DNA of 64,000 nucleotides from Branchiostoma floridae. Its lineage: Eukaryota; Chordata; Leptocardii; Amphioxiformes; Branchiostomatidae. How positions within the stretch are numbered: position 1 is the first letter of the stretch; each line of letters starts with the position of its first letter. Shown piece by piece: positions 34,039 through 45,200 of this stretch. The position numbers were made by a program, and so were the translations under genes. The notes under the pieces are model-generated. The model saw only the letters and a program-made list of their open reading frames with translations, was not told the DNA's origin and searched no databases. The stretch lies in contig NC_049997.1 in assembly GCF_000003815.2 (NCBI RefSeq), positions 10,852,738 through 10,916,737 on the forward strand, in the 5' to 3' direction.

Positions 34039-35860
34039 CTTAAGTCCTGAGTGTCTTCAGATTTGTGTCCACTTTATGTAAGACGGACGTCCTTTTCTTA
34101 GACGGACCAAGACGTTATGTAAGTTTCAAGAACGCGTCACGCGGGAAGAGAAATCACTTTATAACGTCGTTACGTCACACAGGATAAGGCTCAAAGTGCA
34201 AACCAATTGTTGTTGTTGTTGTTGTTGTTTTCTTCATTTTTTTTCATAAAAATCAACAGAATTGTTTCCAACATGCGAACTGTGTTAAAAATTCCGTTAA
34301 ATGTTTAAATAAATCTTGGGCATTTGTACAAAAGAACCTAACAGATTCAGGAGTGACCAGGTATGTTTGGTCCAGTTGTTTGAGGATCGAGAGACCCATG
34401 CCATCCAAGTCGTATTTCTCGTTAATGGATAACCAAGGTAAAATGAGAGATACGATAGACTCTTGGTTGTAGGTCGTCAGTGTCCTACAGGTCGTGTTTT
34501 CGTAAAGAGGAGCCGGGGGGGGGGGGGGGGGGCAAGGTCTCCTCTGAACAAGATATAGGAAAATATATCAAAGAAGGTTTGGATATTAGAAACTCCTCAA
34601 CTGATTGTAAAAGCTTCCAATGATTGTAAGAAGCTTATCCCATACTACAACTCCGGTATTAGTTAGTTAAGCTATGGAACTGTAGTTATGTAGATGCCAT
34701 ACTTTGTACCTCATACAATTGTTGTGCAATAAAGTTATATGTAACTTTGAGGGGGTCTCTTACTTATGCCTAGGTCACATTTCCAAACCGGCGCCTGACC
34801 GGGCAGCTTTAAGAAACGAAATGTAAGACATCAAAATGTACATGACGCAAAAAGGAGTGGTGTGCATGATTTGTGACATTTTAATTCTTCGTTCCTAAAA
34901 TAGAACAGCCCGACCTGGCTCCGGTTTAGAAATGTGACCCTTGCACGAAGCTACGGTACGTTGAGCCATTTGACAGAGCTCTGGTGTCATCAATAGGAAA
35001 TTACAAACTTTTTACGCTCTTGGTTGCATTTTGATGTTTTTTTAGTCATACTGGTACGCATGCACGCACGCACACACGCACAGGCACACACGTAGACATA
35101 CACACAGACATTGACACGCATACACAGGTACACAGGTACACACAAACAAACTTAGTTCTGATCAGAATACCAGACTGGAGGAATTTAAAATGCGCGCAAT
35201 CTGAGTCTACATGTACGTGTCATTATACCCCTGTCACATTATGCACTATCTTCGGGCGTATCGATGGAAGATCGTCCATATTTAAGACTGACAGAGGGTT
35301 GCGCTTATTTTTCACCTGAAAACCGTCCCTGACACATATAAGCCATACTTGTACCTTGTAGAATTGTTATACAACGAAGTTATCACTATAAGCGTTGCTC
35401 GGGCGATTGCCGCAGACTCGTCGTCCGATCGATTTTCGCGTAATGTGACAGGGGTATTAAGAAGCAGTTAGACGAGCCTGATACACCAGCAGTCGGACAA
35501 TCAGACTACTGCTTAATCCCGTCTAACCACTTCATAATGACACGTACACTCAGATTACGCGCTGTTTAAAACCCTTCATTTCCTCCTCTCCTACGTGTAG
35601 GTTTTCCTGCCGTGTTTGCAAAAAGAAGTCTACTTCAATATCGACGGACTACAAAGCACAGGTGTGGACTCACTATGTCGCACTGAGGGGGGCTGAAAAC
35701 TCCTAAAACTGAGCAGGCAGGAGTTTTCTGTGCCCCCCAAGAGCGTCTGTGCCGCAGCACCTCTCAGAGTTAGTCTTGTAGATCAGTTCCTTCAAGTCTC
35801 TCTGGACTGCGACCTTGCTAACCTAAGGACTAAGACCGTGGCCACCAAGAAGTCCTCAAG
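34039..35860. promoter_or_regulatory. Divergent interval between gene A and gene B first exons
   Basis: 1.8 kb between two ATGs pointing away from each other. It must hold the promoters of gene A exon 1a and gene B exon 1a if these are used. It contains a short CA-rich stretch (35050-35150), a poly-G run near 34510, the 3' end of a LINE-like repeat with TTGTGCAATAAAGTT at 34724-34738, and the nested MITEs at 35187-35575. I see no clear TATA box. The 300 nt before each ATG is free of recognisable repeats. Confidence 0.5.
35187..35575. mobile_element. Nested hairpins in the divergent gene A/gene B interval
   Basis: A family 5 MITE (35224-35457, ends ATACCCCTGTCACATTATGC and CGTAATGTGACAGGGGTAT) sits inside another palindrome, whose arms are ATGCGCGCAATCTGAGTC...GTACGTGTCATTAT (35191-35226) and ATAATGACACGTACACTCAG...ACGCGC (35534-35562). 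The whole lies about 300-650 nt upstream of gene B first exon 1a. Confidence 0.7.
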
Positions 35861-36223
35861 ATGGCGAACCCAGGCTTCGCTCCCCGGCACATCGCCCTAT
35901 TCTCTGCCGCAGACTATGCCGTGTTTATTGTCATGCTCGTGATTTCCGCGGCTATCGGGGTCTTCTTCGCCTTCGCCGGCGGTCGACAGACTTCCACCCG
36001 AGAGTTCCTCCTGGCGGACGGAAAGATGAGCATATTCCCCGTCGCCATGTCGCTGTTAGCCAGCTTTACGTCCGCTATAACCATTCTAGGAATGCCTGCG
36101 GAGATCTACATGCACGGGACGATGTTTGCCATGATCGGGCTGTCTTTCGCACTGATGAGTTTGGTAACTGCATACATCTACATGCCTGTGTTCTACTACC
36201 TGGGTGTCACAAGTGCTTATGAG
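35861..36223 (+). CDS. Gene B candidate first exon 1a (TM1-TM3 module)
   Basis: A 363-nt exon from ATG (context CTCAAGATGG) to GAG|GTGAGT, encoding [20 protein letters not shown], the [17 protein letters not shown] loop, [17 protein letters not shown] and a divergent TM3, ending TSAYE. It is the most divergent of the four first exons: Gly-Lys replaces the Arg-Ser/Arg-Gln pair after LLAD, and Thr replaces Met in the ASFMSA motif. To be used it must skip the first exon at 41174 and join the exon at 47240, across an 11-kb intron that carries a TG microsatellite and the 37081 repeat element. Confidence 0.82.
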
Positions 36224-39200
36224 GTGAGTAAATACTGTTATTAATTGTCTTCGCCAAGTTGGTTATTTTTTCGCGCGTGTGTGTGTCTGTCTGTGTGTGT
36301 CTCTTTGTGTATGTGTGTCTGTCTGTGTGTGAGTGTATGTATGTATGTATGTGTGTATGTGTGTGTGTGTGCGTGTGTGTGTATGTGTGAGTCTGTGTGT
36401 GAGTGTATAATTTATGTGTATGTGTGTGTGTATGTGTGAGTCTGTGTGTATTTGTGTGTGTGTGTGTGTGTGCGTTTGTGTGTCTGTGTGCCTGTGTGTG
36501 AGTGTGTTTCTTTCTTTCTCTTTGTTTCTGTTTCTGTGTGTGTGTGTGTTTGTGTCTGTGTATGTACGCGTGTGTGTCTGTGTGTCTGTGAACAGCATGA
36601 CTCATGACACCTTTGTCGATGGATCTCTATACTGTTTTGTATGTTGGAGACTGCTTGCCGGTATGATATTGCTGCCCCTTAGTGTATAGATTTAATAATG
36701 TACTTTAGTCTATACCACTGATCACCATTAGCTAAGACGAAGAATAGTCAGAGGAACTAGCGTTATATATATTATAATGTTCGATATACTGCCATGCGGC
36801 CATTCCTGTCCTATCTTTCTGTCCCGGTAAAAGATACATGCACGGGCGCAAAATGGCACAACACTAGTGACATCTATCTGTCTGCTTTGGAATTGCATTA
36901 AAACTTCGGTACGCCGCATTGCCGTGATTTTGCATGATAAAGGTGAACATACACGTTACATGCTAACGCTACCAGGGTCAAAGTCAAAGTCAAGGCTGTG
37001 CAGTTGGCTCGGCCCCTATATATAGCCCCATAGACCCATAGCAGACTCCACATAAACGATTATTATAATTATAATTATTACCTGCATGTATGCAGGTATG
37101 GTTTTGATGCTGGTGGAAACTTTTCGGTAGCCGGGGATGTAGGGCGCTGTATCTCGTGAACGGATGGTGCGAGCACGACGATTTTTGGTACGTGGGTTGG
37201 GGGTGGTAGCCTGACACTCAGGTGTGATTTTGGGCCTCCTGGCGCTTGACCTTGACATTGAAGGTGGCATTTTTTGTGTTTTTGGGGCACTTTTGGCGCT
37301 GTGTGTCCTGAACGATACGCGCGATTGCGACGATTTTTGGTGCATGGGTGGGGGGTTGTTGCCTGTTGCCTAGGATTGACTTTGGGCCTTGTCGCGTTTG
37401 AACTTGACCCGGCAGGTCGAATTTTGTGTCCGGGAGGGGTGTTTCCGGAGTTATATCTTCTGAACGGCTGGTGCTGGCGCGATGATATTTGGCACATGTG
37501 TCGGCGGTGGCTGAATAATGCTCAATTTTGATTTTGGCGCCCTTGGTGCTTGAACTTGACATTTTAGGTTACCTTTTGTGCGGGCACGGGGCGTGCGCTG
37601 TATCTCCGGAACGCAAGGTGCCATTGTGTTGCCATTTGGTACGTGAGTTGTTTGTGGTGTCCTGGTGGTCAGGTTTGATTTTGGGCCTCCTAGTGCTTGA
37701 ACTTGATACTGTATAGGTTGACCCTGTTTTAGTGTGGTTGGGGCATCCTCCCAATATCTGCTTGGTTTTAAAAACAGATTATGGTTGGGTGTAGAACCAT
37801 CATCTGGCCTGGGCCACCTTCAATGTATCAGGTTACTTAGTGGCACTGACAGTTTGCCAGATGACGGGAGTGTGCCAGATTATATATATCTGTTGGTCAG
37901 GTATAATTGGAGTTTGCTTATTACTCTTTGTGGTGTTTCTAGAGCTGTATAGTACTGAGTTTTAAGTTCCGGTACAAGTTCCTTTACCCTGTTGGCAATC
38001 ATGGTTGAACTTGAACTTAAACAGAAGAAGATGCAATTTTCTAATGTGGAGGAGAACTGTATAGAGTGTGGGCATAAGAGAAAGGTATGTGTATGATTTG
38101 TCCTGTGTTTCTTTTTGTTTCTTTGGTAATGCCATTTCCATACTGTATACAGGTAATTTGTTGTTTTGGGCTAGTCATATTCGCTTGGTTTTTGGGCCTG
38201 CTTAATCTATGGTACAGGCAGGGTTAAGTGGTGGAGGCTTAGCTTTGTTCTGTTTTAAATTCAGTATCGTTTGTTGCATTTTGTCGCGGCAAATATATGA
38301 TGAAATTCCCCTTCTAAGCAACTGCTCATTGGTTTGCGGGGATGTTTGCTGGGTGTTTGCTCTGACTACAACAGCTTCTGAACTTTTCAAAGCTTCCATT
38401 GCTAGCAGCTTGCCATCTATAAATGGGATTGACAAGGACATTTTTCATAGTAAATTGTGCTGTTAAATTTGGCTTAGATACTACAGGAGATTTAGGTTTG
38501 GGTTGGATGGATTGAATGAAAATATCATACCACCCTGGGGACTAACTGTTGCTGCTGCATGGGGGCTACCACTATTCATATTGTCTAATGTCTATGGAAC
38601 TACAGATAAAAGTATCATTGGTCAAATTATGCGAGTAACATTCCGATGTCAAGTGAATAACACCCCAGAAATAAATCTTTAATGAATATCATTGGAAGAA
38701 CACAAACCAAGGAGACTTAGCAGCTGCATTAGGTCAGTACATTGAAATAGGAAGATATTAGTATATCATGTGACAGAGTAACTACATGTGCATGGGCCAT
38801 TTGAGACAAAAAAAGGTAGCGTCTCAACAACTTCAAAGTACTGTGGTTGGTTACATACTTAAGAAATCCAAAATAAGTAATGTTCATCCATGTCCAAACT
38901 TACAAATTCAGAAAATGGAATTTCAGAGTCAGACTTTTGCATGGTGCACAACCAACACGGTAAAAAGCTCATTTTTCCAACCACGTACCACAGACAAAAA
39001 GGCAAAAATACACAATAGGTCTACAGAAACCCAATACATTTCATGCAGGCCTGAGGTCTACGAACTCTTGTTGTAATTTTTCTTGAGTATGGAATTTTTC
39101 ATCAGCGCGGGCTCTATTGGCCGGTATGGAAAAGGTGGTTGCCATAAAACCGCGACCGAAATCAAATAACAGCAGACTCTGGAGTCTTGTCTTGTTATTT

Positions 39201-42200
39201 TGGTCAGAGACTGGGTTCTAGGCTAAGATAACAGTTTATTATCAAAGAGAGAAATACACTAATTGATAAAGATCACTAAACGTTGTATCAAAACCGCCCG
39301 ACAGCCTGTCTTATAAAATCAATGCAGTAGTCGGGATTAGGGCTTGGTACCGGTACGGACTCTATATTAATTTTACCAACCTTTACAGTCAATCGTACAG
39401 AGGTAGTTAGCCTTCTGCCTGAGATTTTTAAAACGCCAGTGGAAGTCGAATACTACACAATACTAGATGTCTTTGCAGCAAATTGGACCGTTGTTTTGAG
39501 TATCGTCCATTCACAAGTTTTCACATGCTGAATCAGGTCCAGGTTCAGGTCCGGACCTGGACCTGATCCTCTGGACCTGAACTGGACCTGGACCACCGGT
39601 ACCCACCCCTAGTCTGGAGATACCAGACTGTTTCCATGGTAGTATGCACATGTATCTACTACAGGCCAACTCCTCGGCTCTATGTCAAACATGCCTATTC
39701 TCCAAGCAGAGGTTGGTTCGCGGAAATGATACTGATAGTCGACAGGATTTTTACTGGATGGTGAGAAAAGCGATCCATGGCCAGTAAAAATCCCGACGAC
39801 AACTACTCTCTCCGCGACCCAACCTCTGCTCGGAGAATAAAACATGCCCCCAACTAGCCTGACTAAGTAAAATCGCGCTCCTAGCGGCCGGCCTTGTAGT
39901 TGCCACCAGCTAGGAACCCCAGCCAGCGAGACATTTTGCAAACGCGGGATAGCCCCAATGGGCCAAAGAAATTCTACAACAGGGCCAGGGTCTGGCATCC
40001 AGGCTAGAAATATGGAAATTACTCGATAAGAACCCTTTTGACCTCGCCTCTTCTCCTGCACAACATGTCGTCCTTATGCACAGCTAGTTGGTCGCACGAT
40101 CCCCTTAGGGATGGTACATTTTACACTAAGGCAGGAGAAGCAAATGTGCAACGTCGAATCCAGTTTGTCCATATGAAACGCCACCACTCAACTTTTTCAC
40201 AACTTTTTAAAAGAACGATTCATGTATCCATTCTTGACCATCTCGTCAGGCAATAATAAAAAGAACAGTTAGTAAAAGTAGATTAGTTCAAGTTAGTCAG
40301 TTTTCAAAGAAAGCATTCAAGTTGCCCTCTGGCTGAGTGGCTGTCCTATTTGACCGAACAATGTACATAGTTTGTTGCGTCAGTTTTTACCACTTTAGCA
40401 CACATTGTAACATCATGTTTATAAATTAGGGGGCGCAAGTCATTCCCTGCACATGATAGTTTGTGGCTTTAATAAATAGGTACTACTGTGCTAATAATGC
40501 AATTCACGACAAAAAAAACATGCCGCCCCACCCCGTCTGAACTTCACAGGTAGGTCCGTCCATTTTCGACTAATCATAACTGACAGCTGATACACCCCGG
40601 GTACCCCTTACCCCGTCCCGGTTCCCAGTACGCAGGCGTGGGGTCAGTAAGTAATCCAACCCGCCAGGCCTTATCGCAAGGCCACCAGGTGAACTCTTCT
40701 CACGACGATCCTGCAGTGTTCCGGCTTTGTTTGAGTTCTTCTAACTGTCTCTTCCCGTGAGTTTCATCCGCCAGTGTTTGCACACCGGTGTCCGGTTCTG
40801 TGTACGCTTCGCTCCGACTATAGCTACCGTACGTACGCAGAGACGTCGCACAACAGTCTGGATTTATTTTCCTACCAAGGACGCTTCGTGAAGAAGAAAT
40901 TCTCCGAGCTCTCACGACACAGAAGTCGTCGCTGACTCGCGTTATTCTACAAACTGTAGCGTCTTTTCAAGTGTCTGTGACCGTCTTGTGACGTTCTGCA
41001 GCTGTTTTGTGTACTGCCAGCAGGCCTTGAAAACGTTTGATTCAGTTTCGTTCCGCTTGACGAACGCGTCCCCTGGACTGTGTTTAGGTCGCCCCTCCCC
41101 CTTCTCGGCGGAAGTACTAAATCCACCAAGGAGTTGAAAGATTCTTCAAGACGCCACACAAGACGTCTTCAAGATGGTGAACCCAGGCTTCGCTCCTCGC
41201 GACATCCCCTTATTCTCGATCCCCGACTATGTCGTCTTCGCGATCATGTTGGCGATATGTACCGGGATCGGGATCTACTACGCTTGTGCGGGCGGAGGGC
41301 AGAGAACGACCCGCCAGTTCTTGCTAGCCGACCGGCAGATGCAGATCCTTCCCGTGGCCATGTCTCTACTGGCGAGCTTCATGTCAGCCATAACTGTGTT
41401 AGGTACCCCAGCGGAGACCTATGTCTACGGGACTATGTACTTCATGTTTTGTATCTCCTACCTGATCATGGGTATGGCGGCAGCGCATATCTACATGCCC
41501 GTGTTCTTCAACCTGGGAGTCACCAGCGCTTACGAGGTAAGACAAAATATTTGTGTCATCAAAAGAAAACAAAAGGGCCACAAAAAGTTACTAAATATTT
41601 ACATGTTTTCGGGACTTGACTAAACGCAAATGTGTAATTGTAAAAGTTCACAGGGAAGGTCTTCGTGTTTTTCTTTCTTTCATAAATTTGATTACCTCGG
41701 GGTCACCAGTGCTTTGATACGAGGTAAGACAATTTATCATCATAACAAAACAAAAGGCCACAAGAAAAGAACTGAATTACATGTTTTCAGGACTTGACGA
41801 GCTTAAAAATTACATGAAAATGTGTAATTATGAATGTTCACAGCCGTCTAGATATGTGTTGGTTTTATGTATGTAGGTGTTTTTCTTTCTTTCAATGATT
41901 ACACTGTGTTTACAAAGCCATGGCTTTGCTTGAGTAGTTCAGTAGGGGACTAACCAAACATGATACCGAGGGGTGTCAAAATGACAGAAAGAACTCTTAA
42001 AACACTTTTAGCGCACCTTTGTCTTTTGATTTCTCCTCAACATCGATTTGCTTGTATGGTTTTGTGCAAATCATGGATTCATAGCCCACCGACTTTCTGC
42101 CATACAGTCCACAAACGTATATATAGCGAAGTGTCCCTAATTCTCATACAATGTTCGAAATACGTCGTTGCCCAGTTGCACAGAAGTATGTGACCACGTA

Positions 42201-45200
42201 TTTTCAAGCCTACGGCTATTCTCAGCTTCCCAAAACGTCTCGGGTTGCATAACAAATGTGTTTGCATGTAACTCTGCATAAACTAACATCTAAAACTTTT
42301 TTCTGACCTTGAAAGTAGCGTGAGATTATTATTAATGTCTGAATTAACAATCTTCAGTTCCAAATGTATATACACAGTTCAACGCCTCAATCTTCTTTCC
42401 ACCGTAACAATTTACGTGTATATTAATTTATTACATTGTAAATACAAGTACTTTTCGCCCCTGCTGAGAAAGTCCCTAGACCGAAGGGGGGGGGGGGGGG
42501 TGTCAAATTGTAAATCATCCGAAAATCGTTGGTGTAGAAAGGGTTGAATGTTACCTACTAGGCCGAAATAATTATCATCCAGTATCCTTGAATCTCTTCT
42601 AGTTCAGCAGTCGGTAGGGTTGGTTATACTGTACTACTAGTCTCTTTCTTAGGTCGTTGACCCTTTCCATGTACCTCATCGGAACTTTAGATATAGCCAT
42701 ATCTAATTGGTCACGTTTACTTACTACAGCGCTACTACTATGCATCCAACTTGCCAAGTACAAACTTCCTGTTAGAATCTTAGATTCTGAGAGGAATAAC
42801 TCTGAATCACACTCCAACGCACAATGATACAAATAGCAGCAGTTGTATCTCATGATTATATGCAACGTCCAAATGTTTAACTTCTTTCCATTCAAATAAC
42901 GATGAACGTATAACTTCTTTGACTCGATCTAAAGACCATTTCCTTGTTTTTGGCATGTTTGAGAGAGGTGGTTGTTTTCCCGTCCGAGTATGTGTTACAA
43001 GGTCGTCATGTTACGAATCTGACACCACACTGTATGTACACATTGTTCGAACGTGCCCTGTACAGAACAAAAGGAAACGCGCTTAGAGGTCGTTCACCTC
43101 TCACACCTGCGTGTAACTGTACAAGTAAAGCGTTATAAACTTCCTGTCACGTTTGACCAATTGCTGACGTCACGAATCTGCAAGATCACGTCTCTGTAAC
43201 TGTGATTGGTCATAAGTATTGATCCTGAAGAAGGTGACAGTGGTTGAAAATTTGATCCGTGTATACCTTTTTGTTGGAAGGAAGTTTAGTATTGTTACTA
43301 TTGTACTATGATTACTACCAACACAGATGAGCTTCGATGATGATACAAGGAAGAACATTCCGCTATATAACACCATTCTCTAGAACCCCTTGACCAAGCA
43401 AAGGTTAGGCTCGGCTGGCTTTTTTTACGTTTTTTAGTCATTTCTATCGGGCTTTCTATATTGTACTGTTTCTTAAAGTCTACTAAACAAGTTATGTTTT
43501 CACAATACAAGATACAATACAAAATAGAAAGACCGTTGAAAACGACTTACAAAAACGTTAAAAAGACAGTCGGGGCCTAACATCTGCTTTGAGAGTACCT
43601 TTGACCTTGACCTGTCGTTTTTCACGCCTTCTAACGCCTTCAGACGTTGAAGCGTGTCTGTACACACAGTACAGATGTACCCTGGGGGAAAGGTAAACAC
43701 CACACATGCCATCAATACTACTGAAACTTACACAGGCACGGTTCAAGGATATACACTGATACAGTCCTTTGGGATACGTATGAAGTCCCACGGTATATCT
43801 CTCAGGATTTCGCGGGATCGCTTTCGTGATTTTGTGGGATAACTTTCGGCATTTTTCTGCATACTTTTCGATCTTTCGCCGGATGATTTTTTTTATTCTT
43901 TTCATTTTATTTTTAGAGATCTCGTGGATGGATTTGGCTATAGGACAACTTAAGTAAAATGCTCTAAAAGAATGTGTGTATTTTATTTAGTAACTGTTTT
44001 TTTTTTAATTGAAAAAAAACTGTGATTATGCAACACTTTCATTTGATTGCAGCAAGTAATCAAGTAGTAAATATAGTAATTGTAATAGTTGTATATATAT
44101 ATATATATCCATAAACTTCCTTTACAGTTATGTTGCTTTCGATAGTGTTTTGTATATATTACTAGAATTTCCTGCTTGGGCCCACGATCAAAACCAAGTA
44201 GATGTATTGTTTGTTTTGCTTTGCGGTTGTCCTCAGTTGACCTTCGGGCATCTGTCGTCGTCCCGAGACTTCCTCCTGCCGTTTGACCGTTGAAACAGCT
44301 CACACATGGCGACAATGTTAAAATGTAGATCCTTCCGGTCACCACGTACTTTATCAAGAACACATGGAAGCATGAACACATGCAATGATGCAACATTCCA
44401 AGAAACGTGTCTGCCCTTAGTTGTCTCTCCGCCAATTTTTCTCTACCCCTCTTGCCCTTTCTCCCTACCCGACTTCTTTTCCCCTTCCTTTGGCCTTTCG
44501 TCTGATGTTCTCGCGTTTTTCTTGGAACTATCTTGAGCATTTTTACGGCCAACAAAAGATTTATCAAACTGTCGTCCGCAATGACTTGACATGTACCGTT
44601 ACCAGGTCGTGAAACTGGAACGAATCGGTAACACTTAATAACTCCAAATATGGTGTTTTCTAATTCTTTTCATTTGATTCTTAGCGAGGGGCGACCCAAG
44701 ATTTACATTTTGCGGCACGGAGCTTGGAGAGTAATCGGAGAGCTACAGACGAGATAACATCAAAGTTCTGACATATGTATTACTGAATCACCAACTGAGT
44801 AATCAAGCAGATTCTGCGGTGATATAAGCTGGCAGAGGGGTGAAGCCGGCTTAGGAGTGTGTATGCGACCAGAGCCCGTCTGACTCCTTTGGGGCGGCTA
44901 TACTCCTTGGCGGGCTTTTATACTATCTTATGGCACCTTTGATGCTATCTTATTAAAGATCTCCTTAAGGGGATCACGTTTGATAGGAGGTCAGAGGGCA
45001 TCTGTTGGTACCAAAAGGACAAAATGTCGCCGGCGGGGACATGTCCCACCTCTTTTACCTGTGCCTGGGGCACACGCACACCTGGCTTACGTGACACCTG
45101 GTAACTGCTTCAGACCTGTAGGGTTCGAGAGTTCGATTTTTCTGCTCGGTTGGGTCCAACTCAACGACATGTCACGAAAGTGCAAAGAACTTCTTTTTTT

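Larger units (their letters stand above)
36224..41173. other. Gene B first intron, part 1: repeats only
   Basis: TG microsatellite, the 37081 element, the element at 39342 and the MITE at 39691. No SLC5 exon 2-like sequence (YLERRF) is found here, so first exon 1a has no private body. 39840-40260 resembles a diverged dispersed repeat with no recognisable domain; 40540-41173 is probable promoter/5'UTR of exon 1b. Confidence 0.6.

Noticed and set aside
36207-36605. His/Thr-repeat frames on both strands
   Set aside because: Translations of the TG microsatellite.
37078-37562. Long Pro/Ser-rich minus-strand open frames (also at 62503-62987)
   Set aside because: They run through the modular repeat of the dispersed element, overlap in several frames at once and have no domain; they are GC-rich repeat translations.
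39609-40061. A 150-codon minus-strand frame
   Set aside because: It crosses a hairpin MITE and diverged repeat DNA; no recognisable domain.
42599-42895. A 98-codon minus-strand frame with natural-looking composition
   Set aside because: No family motif, no splice partners and no second copy; left uncalled.
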